A DNA stretch of 11,848 bases from Sphingobacteriaceae bacterium. Lineage in GTDB: Bacteria > Bacteroidota > Bacteroidia > Sphingobacteriales > Sphingobacteriaceae. The notes beneath the pieces were generated by a model. The model worked only from the letters and a program-made list of their open reading frames with translations. It did no database searches and was not told the origin of the DNA. The position numbers and the translations under genes are program-made. Where the stretch lies: the NCBI GenBank assembly GCA_947460275.1, contig CANHHZ010000049.1, positions 1-11,848 of the forward strand, in the 5' to 3' direction. Of the stretch, positions 1 to 8,231 are shown in pieces. Within the stretch, counting starts at the first letter, position 1. Every line of letters starts with the position of its first letter.

Positions 1-1599
1 TTACCTTTGCAAGAAAGGGAACGTAAAATTGAAAGCATGTTTGCTGAAAAAAGCGCAAACAAAACAGCTAATTTAAAAACTACAAAAAACAAAATAGATA
101 AACAACAAACCATTTCTACCTTTTACTTTGCCAACAATACAGTTGTTGCACAAGGGCTTACAGATTTCAAAAAAAGATGGGGAAACAGACCATTTGAAGA
201 TAATTGGCGCCAAAGCGTAAAACCTGCCGCTTTAATTGCGCAACAAACCCAAAATACCACTGCTAAAAACGCAGGTGATAGCTTGCTTAATGATGCTTCG
301 ACAAAGGATAGCGTTGCGGTATACAAAGAAAAGCTGCCGCTAACAAGTGAAAAAAGAGAGCAATCTGATCAAAAAATTGTTGATGCCTATTATGAAATAG
401 CCAACTTTTATCAGCAAGAATTGAATGACCAAGAAGAAGCTATCAAGACTTATGAACTTTTATTGAGCAGATTTCCTAAAAACAATCATTTAGCTGCTAT
501 TTTTTACAGCCTATACTTAGATTATCTTAAACCAGATAAAGAAAAATCAGACTATTATAAAAACTTAATCTTCGAAAAATTTCCAGAGTCAATTTATGCG
601 AATACCATTCTAGACCCTAATTTTTCTGCTAAGCAAAACACTTTAGATGCGCAAATAAACAGCATTTACAATGAGGTGTTTACCAAATACGAACAAAAAG
701 ATTTTGCTTCGGTCGTCAATCAAGCTACAGAAATTAACCAGCTTTATCCTGCAAACAATCTAAAAGCGCAATTTGATTATTTAAAAGCCATCGCCATTGG
801 AAGAACCAATAGTGTAAGCTTCTTATTGACTGCTTTTGATGAAATAATCACGAAATATCCCGAAGACAAATTAATTACTCCGTTGGTTAAAGATCATTTG
901 ACTTACATCAATGCACATTTAAACAGTTTTAAAATACGCAAAATTGCCTTGGTTGATTTTGACCCAACAGAACCTCGTTTCATTAGTCAACAAGAAAATG
1001 TAGCTAGTAATTTGCCAGCACAAGAAAACAAGCCAACAACTGAAACCAACAAGCCCGAAGCTGCAGTTGTTAAGGAAGTATTGCCCATTAAATTGGTAAC
1101 AGAAAAACAAATACCTGCAGCCGTTGTAACAGCACCTACTAAAAGTGAAGCCGTTGAAAAAGACGCGGAACCTAGAAAAACAGAAACTAAAATAGCCCCA
1201 GTTATTGATAATTCTACCAAACTAGTGCTTTTAGACAATCTATTTAGCAAAGCTGAATCAAGCCTTTATTATTATGTAATTGCTATTTCTGATGCTTCTG
1301 CAAGTGTAAGTTCATCGCGTTTCGGCATCGGACAGTTTAACAGAGGTAATTTTACAGGGGAAGGGCTTAGCCATCAGCTGTTAGAACTTGATGAAGATCA
1401 ATTGATTTATGTTGGCGATTTTGAGACTTTAAAAGATGTTAAAAACTATGACGAGAGCATTAATCAGCAGCTTCTACGTATCATGAAAATTCCTGCGCAA
1501 TCTTACAAGACTTTTTACATCAGCACAGAAAATTTAGCTAAAATAAAAAATAGAGAAACACTAAATAGGTATATCGAATTTTTTAAAATCAACTATTAA
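1..1599 (+). CDS. sprE: SprE/PorW-type type IX secretion protein with TPR repeat, 5' end missing
   Basis: This is the C-terminal part of a SprE/PorW family protein, a periplasmic component of type IX secretion. The family is reported to link the PorK-PorN ring to the outer-membrane translocon. The frame is open to the left edge, so the apparent TTG start at 7 is not a real start. About 532 residues are visible, against roughly 870 or more for the family as I recall it. Numbering from the codon at 7: a family-like block at 39-70 contains FYFANN and WGNRPFEDNWR; a TPR-like helical pair spans about 127-160; more helical repeats run to about 310; a low-complexity Pro/Lys/Glu/Ala linker covers about 330-400; and a compact C-terminal domain covers about 417-530. 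A penicillin-binding protein gene starts 6 bases after the stop, so the two are probably co-transcribed. The family call rests on recalled motifs and on the linked gldKLMN genes. A generic TPR protein is the main alternative. Confidence 0.8.
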   Translation, partial: LPLQERERKIESMFAEKSANKTANLKTTKNKIDKQQTISTFYFANNTVVAQGLTDFKKRWGNRPFEDNWRQSVKPAALIAQQTQNTTAKNAGDSLLNDASTKDSVAVYKEKLPLTSEKREQSDQKIVDAYYEIANFYQQELNDQEEAIKTYELLLSRFPKNNHLAAIFYSLYLDYLKPDKEKSDYYKNLIFEKFPESIYANTILDPNFSAKQNTLDAQINSIYNEVFTKYEQKDFASVVNQATEINQLYPANNLKAQFDYLKAIAIGRTNSVSFLLTAFDEIITKYPEDKLITPLVKDHLTYINAHLNSFKIRKIALVDFDPTEPRFISQQENVASNLPAQENKPTTETNKPEAAVVKEVLPIKLVTEKQIPAAVVTAPTKSEAVEKDAEPRKTETKIAPVIDNSTKLVLLDNLFSKAESSLYYYVIAISDASASVSSSRFGIGQFNRGNFTGEGLSHQLLELDEDQLIYVGDFETLKDVKNYDESINQQLLRIMKIPAQSYKTFYISTENLAKIKNRETLNRYIEFFKINY

Positions 1600-1605
1600 A
1601 GAAAA

Positions 1606-3828
1606 ATGAATAAATCGCTAACCCCAGAAGACATCAAAAAATATAACCGTAAAATTTGGAAAATTCTATTTGGAGGACTCTTCTTTTTTGCTTTTTTTAT
1701 CTTACTCATAGGATTGGGTCTTTTTGGTGATATTCCATCATTTAGAACTATTGAAAACCCAAAAAGCAATGAAGCAACAGAGGTTTTATCTGAAGACGGA
1801 AAGGTTTTGGGCACCTATTTTGTAAAAAATAGATCAACTGTAAACTATAATCAAATTTCGCCAAATGTAATTAATGCATTAATTGCCACCGAAGATATTC
1901 GTTTCAAAGACCATTCGGGTATAGATTTTAAAAGAACATTTACCATTTTTGCGTATGCACTCATGGGTAAAAAGCAAGGTGGAAGTACCATCACGCAACA
2001 ATTGGCGTTAAATTTATTTTCAGACGAGGGCCGACAAAAGAATTTCTTTAAAAGACTTATCCAAAAATTTCAGGAATGGATAATTGCCGTAAAACTTGAA
2101 CGTAATTATACCAAAGAAGAAATAATTACGATGTACTTAAACACCGTTGATTTCGGCAATCAAGCATACGGAATCAAATCGGCAGCAAGAATTTATTACA
2201 ACACCACACCGGATAAACTTACTATTCCGCAAGCCGCTGTTTTGGTTGGGATACAAAAAGGGATTACCCGATATTCACCTACAAGAAATCCAGAAAGGGC
2301 TTTAAACAGAAGAAATACGGTAATGGCATTGATGACAAAAGCCGAGTACCTCACCCAAGATGATTTTGATAGCTACAAAGAAGAACCATTAAACCTTCAT
2401 TTTACAGCCGCAAATACGAATGACGGCATTGCTCCCTATTTTAGGTCGGTGTTAAAAAGTGAAGTTAAAAAAATATTAGAGGAACGTAATATCACTAAAA
2501 ATGAAGTGCCTTATGATTTGGATCGTGATGGTTTAAAAATAACTACCACCATCAATTACGATATGCAAGTTTATGCAGAACAAGCACAAAAAGAGTACAT
2601 GCAAGTGCTGCAACAACAATTTTCGAAAAGTTGGAAAGGTAGAAATGCCTTTAAAGGTATGCAAATGCAAATTGACCAAGGAAAAAAGCGTTCAGACCGC
2701 TATAAAGCTTTAAAATTAGAAGGAAAAACTGATGAAGAAATCGAAACCGATTTCAACACACCAACAAACCTCAGCCTATTTACCTGGAAAGGAAATATAG
2801 ACACGTTGATGAAACCTATAGATTCTGTAAAGTATTACAAACTATTGCTGCGCAATGCAATGATGGCAATGGACCCAAAAACAGGCTACATTAAGGCTTG
2901 GGTGGGCGGTATAAATTTCGAACATTTTAAATATGATCAGGTAAAAATGGGTAGCCGGCAAGTGGGTTCTACAGCCAAGCCATTTACGTATGCAGTAGCC
3001 ATTGAAAACGGATATTCGCCTTGTTTTACTGTACCGAACGAACCTGTAACTATTTCCAATCCGGGTAGCCCCGATTGGACACCACGTTCTTCGGGCACAA
3101 TTCCAGGACCAATTACCCTACAAAAAGCTTTGGCCTATTCACAAAATTATATTGCCGCTTATTTAATGAAACAAGTTGGTCCCGAAGCGGTAGTAGCCGA
3201 AATTAAAAAAATGGGTATTAGCTCTGATGTGCCTGTGGTTCCATCTATTTGCTTAGGTTCTTTCGACGCATCTATCTACGATATGGTTGGCGCTTACAGT
3301 GTTTTTGCAAACAAGGGTGCTTGGGTCGAACCCACTTACATTCTAAAAATAGAAGATAAAAATGGAGTCGTGTTATACGATAGCAAACCGATTGTGAAAT
3401 TAGCCATGAACGAGGAAGTTGCCTACATCATGACCCGAATGCTTAGAGGTGTAGTTACTGGTGGTACAGGAGCTAGATTAAGCTATAAATACGGTTTAAA
3501 TACGCCAATTGGCGGAAAAACAGGAACTACACAGAACAATTCTGACGGGTGGTTTATGGGCATTACACCCGATTTAGTGGCCGGAGTTTGGACTGGCTGT
3601 GAAGATCGAGCTTTCCATTTTACCAGTACCAGAGACGGCGAAGGAGCAAACTCGGCATTACCAATTTTTGCAGGTTTTATGAAACGGGTGTATGCAAATC
3701 CAAAACTTAAAATAAGCAAAGCCGATTTTGAAGTACCCAAAAATGGAGTTTCTATTGTTTACGATTGTAATCAGTACCAGCAAGAGGAACAAACAGTTTC
3801 GGAAGCTGATAAAAAATTGGGTTTTTAA
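1606..3828 (+). CDS. mrcA: Class A penicillin-binding protein (PBP1A type)
   Basis: This is a bifunctional peptidoglycan synthase: a glycosyltransferase that polymerises lipid II and a transpeptidase that cross-links stem peptides, anchored in the inner membrane and acting in the periplasm. The 740-residue protein has a cytoplasmic N-terminus of about 20 residues and one membrane segment at about 21-41. The family 51 glycosyltransferase domain follows, with the ED-F-H-G motif (E96, D97, H103, G105), GGSTITQQ at 125-132, and the ERNYTKEEI / YLNTVDFGNQAYG block at about 165-189. The transpeptidase domain carries all three active-site motifs: S455-TAK with the nucleophilic serine, S512-Q-N, and K638-TGT. 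Between the domains, about 330-410 is a charged, family-variable segment. The ATG at 1606 sits 6 bases after the sprE/porW stop, suggesting one operon. The symbol is by analogy with E. coli PBP1A; the class is certain, strict orthology is not. Confidence 0.93.
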   Translation: MNKSLTPEDIKKYNRKIWKILFGGLFFFAFFILLIGLGLFGDIPSFRTIENPKSNEATEVLSEDGKVLGTYFVKNRSTVNYNQISPNVINALIATEDIRFKDHSGIDFKRTFTIFAYALMGKKQGGSTITQQLALNLFSDEGRQKNFFKRLIQKFQEWIIAVKLERNYTKEEIITMYLNTVDFGNQAYGIKSAARIYYNTTPDKLTIPQAAVLVGIQKGITRYSPTRNPERALNRRNTVMALMTKAEYLTQDDFDSYKEEPLNLHFTAANTNDGIAPYFRSVLKSEVKKILEERNITKNEVPYDLDRDGLKITTTINYDMQVYAEQAQKEYMQVLQQQFSKSWKGRNAFKGMQMQIDQGKKRSDRYKALKLEGKTDEEIETDFNTPTNLSLFTWKGNIDTLMKPIDSVKYYKLLLRNAMMAMDPKTGYIKAWVGGINFEHFKYDQVKMGSRQVGSTAKPFTYAVAIENGYSPCFTVPNEPVTISNPGSPDWTPRSSGTIPGPITLQKALAYSQNYIAAYLMKQVGPEAVVAEIKKMGISSDVPVVPSICLGSFDASIYDMVGAYSVFANKGAWVEPTYILKIEDKNGVVLYDSKPIVKLAMNEEVAYIMTRMLRGVVTGGTGARLSYKYGLNTPIGGKTGTTQNNSDGWFMGITPDLVAGVWTGCEDRAFHFTSTRDGEGANSALPIFAGFMKRVYANPKLKISKADFEVPKNGVSIVYDCNQYQQEEQTVSEADKKLGF

Positions 3829-3877
3829 ATCCTAAATACTATATACTGAAAGTTTCATCATTTAGAAGTGTTTTTTA

Positions 3878-3888
3878 GCTAAATTAGC
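3878..3888. promoter_or_regulatory. Small inverted repeat just upstream of uvrC
   Basis: The 67-base gap between the PBP gene and uvrC holds a perfect 5-base inverted repeat with a one-base centre, GCTAA-A-TTAGC, ending 7 bases before the uvrC ATG. The overlapping TAAATTAG differs by one base from the Bacteroidota -7 consensus TAnnTTTG, but no convincing -33 TTG lies at the usual distance. No hairpin terminator for the PBP gene is visible in the gap, so uvrC may be read through from upstream. Such a short palindrome could easily arise by chance in AT-rich DNA. Confidence 0.25.
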
Positions 3889-3895
3889 ACAAAAT

Positions 3896-5713
3896 ATGAG
3901 TGCTTTCGATTACAAAAAGGCATTAGCCAATATCCCACATAAACCTGGAGTTTATCAATATTACGACACCGATGATGTGCTCATTTATATTGGCAAAGCT
4001 AAGGATTTGCGAAATAGAGTTGGCTCATATTTCAACCAAGATGCGCAGTTAAACGGGAAAACCAAAGTACTAGTGTCTAAAATTCGTAGGGTCAGCTTTA
4101 CCATTGTAGATACCGAAATTGATGCGTGGTTGTTAGAAAATAGCTTAATTAAAAAGCATCAGCCACGCTACAACATCATGCTCAAAGATGATAAAACCTA
4201 TCCATGGATTATCATCAAAAAAGAACAATTTCCCCGGGTATATGCTACAAGAAAATATGTAAAAGATGGATCGACTTATTTTGGCCCATATGCATCGGTA
4301 AACATGATGTATACCATTTTAGATGTAATCAAGGAAACATATCCACTAAGAACGTGCAACCTTCAATTAACGCCACAAAACATTAACGAAGGTAAATTTA
4401 AAGTTTGCTTAGAATACCAAATTGGCAATTGCAAAGGTCCTTGTCAGGCTTACCAAACCAAAGACGATTACGACAAAAGTATAGAAGAGATTGCTCAAAT
4501 ATTGAATGGTAAAATTGGTTCAGTAATTAAAAGCATCCAAGAAAAAATTAAAATTTCGGTGGAGGATTTAAACTTTGAGTTGGCACACCATCATCAAAAT
4601 AAGCTGCTTGCATTAGAGAAATATCAAAGTAAATCTACGGTAGTAAATAGTGCCATTACCAACGTTGATGTGGTAAGTATCGCATCCGACGAACGATATG
4701 CTTTTGTAAATTTTCTTAAAGTGATGAATGGCAGCATCATCCAAACGCAAACTATAGAAATAAAAAAACGACTCGATGAAACAGACGAGGAGTTGTTGAC
4801 GATAGCCATCACCGAATTCAGAACCAAATTTAAAAGCACATCCAAAGAAGTTATCGTGCCCTTTACTATTTCGCTAATTGACGAAAATTTAAAATTTACC
4901 GTACCTAAACTCGGCGAAAAAAAGAAACTTTTGGAGTTGTCTGAAAAAAATGTCATCTTTTTTAAACGCGAAAAGCTAAATCAATACGAAAAACTAAATC
5001 CTGATTTAAGAACAGATCGAATTTTAAGTCAGATGCAAAAAGACTTACGCCTTACCAAGTTGCCACAGCATATTGAATGTTTCGATAATTCAAATTTTCA
5101 GGGAAAATATCCGGTTTCAGCTATCGTAGTTTTTAAAGATGCCAAACCGAGTAAAAAAGACTACAGGCATTTTAATGTGAAGACTGTAGAGGGCCCAAAC
5201 GACTTTGCTACTATGGAAGAAGCCGTTTATAGGCGCTATAAACGAATGCTAGAAGAAGAAAATGCCTTGCCGCAATTGATTATTATTGACGGAGGAAAAG
5301 GGCAATTATCATCAGCTTTAAGCAGTTTAAATAAATTAGGGATCGCTAACAAAGTAACCGTAATAGGTATTGCAAAGCGATTAGAAGAAATATATTATCC
5401 GGGAGATAGCTTCCCATTATATTTGGATAAAAAGTCAGAAACATTAAAGATTATTCAACAGTTGCGAGACGAAGCGCATCGTTTTGGTATTACTTTTCAC
5501 CGTAAAAAGAGAGATCAGGGTACTTTAAAAACAGAATTGGAATTGATACCAGGAATTGGTAAAACCACCGCTGAAAAGTTATTGTTAAAATTTAAATCTG
5601 TAAAAAGAATAAAGGACGCTAAAGAAGAGGAGTTAATTGAAGTGCTAAACACCAAGCAGATTATAGCACTAAAAGCATATTTTAATACACAAAAAAGCCC
5701 TCAGCAGTTTTAA
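3896..5713 (+). CDS. uvrC: UvrABC system protein C (excinuclease subunit)
   Basis: UvrC makes both the 3' and 5' incisions around a DNA lesion in the UvrB-DNA complex during nucleotide excision repair. The 605-residue protein is the usual family length. The N-terminal GIY-YIG nuclease shows GVY at 18-20, YIG at 31-33, the catalytic Arg in DLRNR (R39) and the metal-binding Glu in LLEN (E81). Four cysteines, C154, C171, C179 and C183, match the spacing of those reported to bind a [4Fe-4S] cluster in E. coli UvrC. A UVR (UvrB-binding) helix pair lies at about 211-248. The RNase H-like 5' nuclease has its D-D-H triad at D397 (CFDNSN), D465 (IIIDGGKGQ) and H528 (DEAHRFG). A helix-hairpin-helix DNA-binding region with PGIG at 552-555 ends the protein. 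The final codons double as the left arm of a terminator hairpin. Confidence 0.97.
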   Translation: MSAFDYKKALANIPHKPGVYQYYDTDDVLIYIGKAKDLRNRVGSYFNQDAQLNGKTKVLVSKIRRVSFTIVDTEIDAWLLENSLIKKHQPRYNIMLKDDKTYPWIIIKKEQFPRVYATRKYVKDGSTYFGPYASVNMMYTILDVIKETYPLRTCNLQLTPQNINEGKFKVCLEYQIGNCKGPCQAYQTKDDYDKSIEEIAQILNGKIGSVIKSIQEKIKISVEDLNFELAHHHQNKLLALEKYQSKSTVVNSAITNVDVVSIASDERYAFVNFLKVMNGSIIQTQTIEIKKRLDETDEELLTIAITEFRTKFKSTSKEVIVPFTISLIDENLKFTVPKLGEKKKLLELSEKNVIFFKREKLNQYEKLNPDLRTDRILSQMQKDLRLTKLPQHIECFDNSNFQGKYPVSAIVVFKDAKPSKKDYRHFNVKTVEGPNDFATMEEAVYRRYKRMLEEENALPQLIIIDGGKGQLSSALSSLNKLGIANKVTVIGIAKRLEEIYYPGDSFPLYLDKKSETLKIIQQLRDEAHRFGITFHRKKRDQGTLKTELELIPGIGKTTAEKLLLKFKSVKRIKDAKEEELIEVLNTKQIIALKAYFNTQKSPQQF

Positions 5714-5730
5714 ACTATTTGAGGGCTTTT
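5691..5730. terminator. Bidirectional intrinsic terminator between uvrC and gldN
   Basis: A perfect 11-base stem pairs AAAAGCCCTCA (5693-5703) with TGAGGGCTTTT (5720-5730) around a 16-base loop. The loop itself contains AGTTT-T-AAACT, which could extend the fold. The hairpin sits between two converging genes, with stops at 5713 and 5746. On the - strand the stem runs into six T residues (5691-5696 on the + strand), the classic form, so it should end gldKLMN transcripts well. On the + strand there are only four T residues, within the stem, then an AT-rich run. The left arm lies inside the last codons of uvrC. Confidence 0.88.
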
Positions 5731-5745
5731 AAAATATATAGTGAT

Positions 5746-6663
5746 TTAGTACTCCCAAAGTCCCTGTTCAAAATCGAACAAAGCCTTTTTAATCTTTTCA
5801 GATTCTAATAATCTTTCTTTAGGGTTAAATAAAATATCTTCAATTCTACTATCTAGGGTATTTGATACTTTAGTTATGTTGCTATAAAATAACCTCCTTA
5901 AAAAAACATTGTCAAAATTAATTCCAGAATTGTCGTTGTTGTTATTGGCAATTTTATTGGCGACTAAAATGGGCCTGAGGTCGTCAAAATAAATCCATCC
6001 GGCTACATTTGGAACGGTGTCTGCTCTAACTTTATTTGTTGCTGGATCAACAACAGGATTTCCGTTGTTATCAACCGCAGTTTTCACATCAATTCTGATG
6101 GGTGCAACACCTATAATTCTAGGCTCGAAAATTCCTCTTTTAATGTCTAAAATCCAATCTTCTTTTACTCTCAGTGAAAGAAAGCTTTGCGAAAAAAATT
6201 CGTTATTTGCTCTATTTATTTCGTTTGTACTTGGATTAATCCCCAGGAAAGCCGTGTCTGCTGATGAGCTGTTTGTGGTTTTTGGCTTATCGCTTTTTTT
6301 AGCACTGATAGGCTCACCTTTCCACTCTTCATCATTAGATGCATATAAATCTAACTCCCCTTTGCTTACAGCATTATATATAATTGCAATTAGGTTGACT
6401 TTTGAAGATGCGAAAACAATATTTCCAGGATCACGAAAGTCAATCTCACGCCAAACTCTTTTTGTATAGAAAACATCTTCAGGCTTAACCTCTGCATAAG
6501 GCACTACAGTATCTACTGCAGTTGCTTCTCTGTATATAAAACCATCAACCTTAGGTGCTTTTTTAGCTGGCGCCTTTTTAGCAGGAGGTGTTACAGTTTT
6601 ATTTTGTGCAAACAAAGCTAGGTTTGCGATAAGACATAAAGATAATAAAAACAGTTTTCTCAT
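5746..6663 (-). CDS. gldN: Type IX secretion ring protein GldN (PorN)
   Basis: GldN/PorN is a periplasmic protein that pairs with the lipoprotein GldK/PorK to form the large ring under the outer membrane in type IX secretion. The 305-residue protein starts with a clear signal peptide (Met-Arg-Lys, then a hydrophobic run to about residue 18, ending LALFAQ), with cleavage likely near residues 19-21. Next comes a short Pro/Ala/Lys repeat, PPAKKAPAKKAPK at 26-38. The folded domain follows, with WREIDFRDPGN at 71-81, a region around 85-103 consistent with family helices, EDWILDIKRGIFEPRIIG at 168-185 and a conserved-looking C-terminal part ending in FEQGLWEY. An Asn-rich loop lies near 240-246. 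The start codon is 7 bases past the gldM stop, so it is the last gene of the operon. The call rests on the order K-L-M-N and on family resemblance. Confidence 0.93.
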   Translation of the reverse strand: MRKLFLLSLCLIANLALFAQNKTVTPPAKKAPAKKAPKVDGFIYREATAVDTVVPYAEVKPEDVFYTKRVWREIDFRDPGNIVFASSKVNLIAIIYNAVSKGELDLYASNDEEWKGEPISAKKSDKPKTTNSSSADTAFLGINPSTNEINRANNEFFSQSFLSLRVKEDWILDIKRGIFEPRIIGVAPIRIDVKTAVDNNGNPVVDPATNKVRADTVPNVAGWIYFDDLRPILVANKIANNNNDNSGINFDNVFLRRLFYSNITKVSNTLDSRIEDILFNPKERLLESEKIKKALFDFEQGLWEY

Positions 6664-6670
6664 AATTTGT

Positions 6671-8191
6671 TTAGTTTACGGTAAACACCATCGAATTTAA
6701 AACTGGAGTACGCCCGTCTGGTAATTGTGCTTGTACATTTTCTATCCAAACTACTGATTTAAAAGGCAATGAAGATAAAGCACTCATGGCTTGAGCATTA
6801 AAATTGTCACCTGTACAATAAATAGTTTGTGCATCTTGGCGAGGTCTAATTATTACAAGCGTAAATTTAAGCACCTTCACGGGAATATTAAATTCAAAGT
6901 TTTCTAAGGATGCAGTAACTTGATTTTCTGAAGCAAATTTATTTCCTGAGATAATTCCTCCCATTTTTCCAGCAAATTTGGCAACAGGATTAGGAACTCC
7001 TTTTACCCTAAAAACATTGCTTCCTAAACCAATAGATTGACCATTGTTTGTAGCTGAAACGTTAATAGAAACTTCCTTACCTATCATACTCCCTGGTACA
7101 TTAATCATATACTTACCATTTGCACCCGATAAAGAACCCGCAGAAATACTGGCTTTAACGCTCTCTAAAGGAAAGCCTGGCGCAGAAATAGAGAACGGAT
7201 TAGGAATCCCTGCATAAATTACATTTAAATTAGTAGACGAAACCGTAGCAGAAGGTTTGGCCACCTGATAGGTGATAGGCTGAGTTTCGTAAGTTTTAAC
7301 TTCTCCATCAGCTTGTTTTACCCTAACTGTACCTTTCCAGGTATAAGTACCCACACTTCCGGTACCACCAGTATACGTTCCTACTCCATCTTTAACGCTT
7401 AACGAACTTCCATTTACAGAAATATCTGGATTAGATTTAGAATCACTGGCTGTTAAAAAAACTTCTGCTTTGTAGGGTTGTCCTTGTATAACATAACTTC
7501 CAGAAGGAACTGCAACTGCTTTAAACCTATCCAAAGTCATTTGATTAGGATTTAACTCACTAAATAAACGTTTTACCACATCAGCTTCAGCATTTTTTAA
7601 ATCAGATTGAATTTTTGTTAAGATGGTATTAGCAGCAGTTAAGGGTGTTCCCTCACCAAAGTTTGTTTCAGTCCACGATTTTTTCCCATCTTTTGCTTCT
7701 AAAGAAAAAGAAACTGAATTTTTATTTTTATCGTCAAGCAACGCAAGTAATTTTGCTCTAGTATCATTGATTTGAACCTGTAATTTTTCGCCATTTTTTT
7801 GATTAATCATCACATCTTGAGCAATATCCATATTGTCTCTAAGCATAAAGTCGCCAGTTTCAGGATCTATTCCATCGCCTTTTTCTTTAAATTCATCTTT
7901 AATCTTTTGGATAGCAGTATTTAATTCTTCGGCATAAGTTTTTGCCTTTTGTGCTTTTTCCCAAATCGGTTTAGCTCTTTCAGGCTTATTTTTTAGCTCT
8001 GTATTTTGAAATGCAGTAAAAAGTTGATCTAAACTAGTACTTATGCTAGTTTTAGAAGTGTCTAAACTGTCGTTGATATTCTTAAATGCATTTAAGATTG
8101 TATCTGAAACGTTTAACGCAAGCATAGCCAACAACACCAAATACATGATGTTGATCATCTTCTGCCTCGTCGTTTCTTTTCCTCCGGCCAT
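6671..8191 (-). CDS. gldM: Type IX secretion motor protein GldM (PorM)
   Basis: GldM is the long periplasm-spanning arm of the type IX motor. Its single transmembrane helix packs in the GldL ring, and its periplasmic part transmits motion to the GldK-GldN ring. The 506 residues show the family N-terminus MAGGKETTRQKMINIMYLVL, with R9 at the position of the conserved arginine, one membrane helix at about 13-28, then a long mostly helical first domain (about 35-220). Three beta-rich domains follow, about 225-310, 315-398 and 400-506, consistent with the published four-domain dimer of GldM/PorM. Short linkers rich in small residues and proline (around KGVPNP at 397-402) separate the later domains. 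It sits 40 bases after gldL and 7 bases before gldN. No Shine-Dalgarno-like sequence precedes the ATG; the start is fixed by the conserved N-terminus. Confidence 0.96.
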   Translation of the reverse strand: MAGGKETTRQKMINIMYLVLLAMLALNVSDTILNAFKNINDSLDTSKTSISTSLDQLFTAFQNTELKNKPERAKPIWEKAQKAKTYAEELNTAIQKIKDEFKEKGDGIDPETGDFMLRDNMDIAQDVMINQKNGEKLQVQINDTRAKLLALLDDKNKNSVSFSLEAKDGKKSWTETNFGEGTPLTAANTILTKIQSDLKNAEADVVKRLFSELNPNQMTLDRFKAVAVPSGSYVIQGQPYKAEVFLTASDSKSNPDISVNGSSLSVKDGVGTYTGGTGSVGTYTWKGTVRVKQADGEVKTYETQPITYQVAKPSATVSSTNLNVIYAGIPNPFSISAPGFPLESVKASISAGSLSGANGKYMINVPGSMIGKEVSINVSATNNGQSIGLGSNVFRVKGVPNPVAKFAGKMGGIISGNKFASENQVTASLENFEFNIPVKVLKFTLVIIRPRQDAQTIYCTGDNFNAQAMSALSSLPFKSVVWIENVQAQLPDGRTPVLNSMVFTVN

Positions 8192-8231
8192 AGTTAATTA
8201 GATTTTTGTTTACTGATAAATAAGTTACTAA

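Noticed and set aside
7..9. TTG at 7 as the start of the left-hand gene
   Set aside because: The frame is open through position 1, there is no leader to judge, and the visible product lacks the signal and N-terminal repeats expected for SprE/PorW. The gene is cut by the window edge.
987..1250. 87-residue open frame on the - strand inside sprE/porW
   Set aside because: It lies opposite the low-complexity linker of a well-supported gene; its Ser/Thr/Val-rich product is the mirror of that composition and shows no recognisable domain.
3829..3895. A full promoter for uvrC in the gap after the PBP gene
   Set aside because: TAAATTAG is one mismatch from the -7 consensus, but no -33 TTG lies at a suitable distance, and the implied start site would leave almost no leader.
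6017..6469. 150-residue + strand open frame opposite gldN
   Set aside because: It is fully inside gldN, antisense, with no recognisable family and no promoter or leader; gldN is strongly supported.
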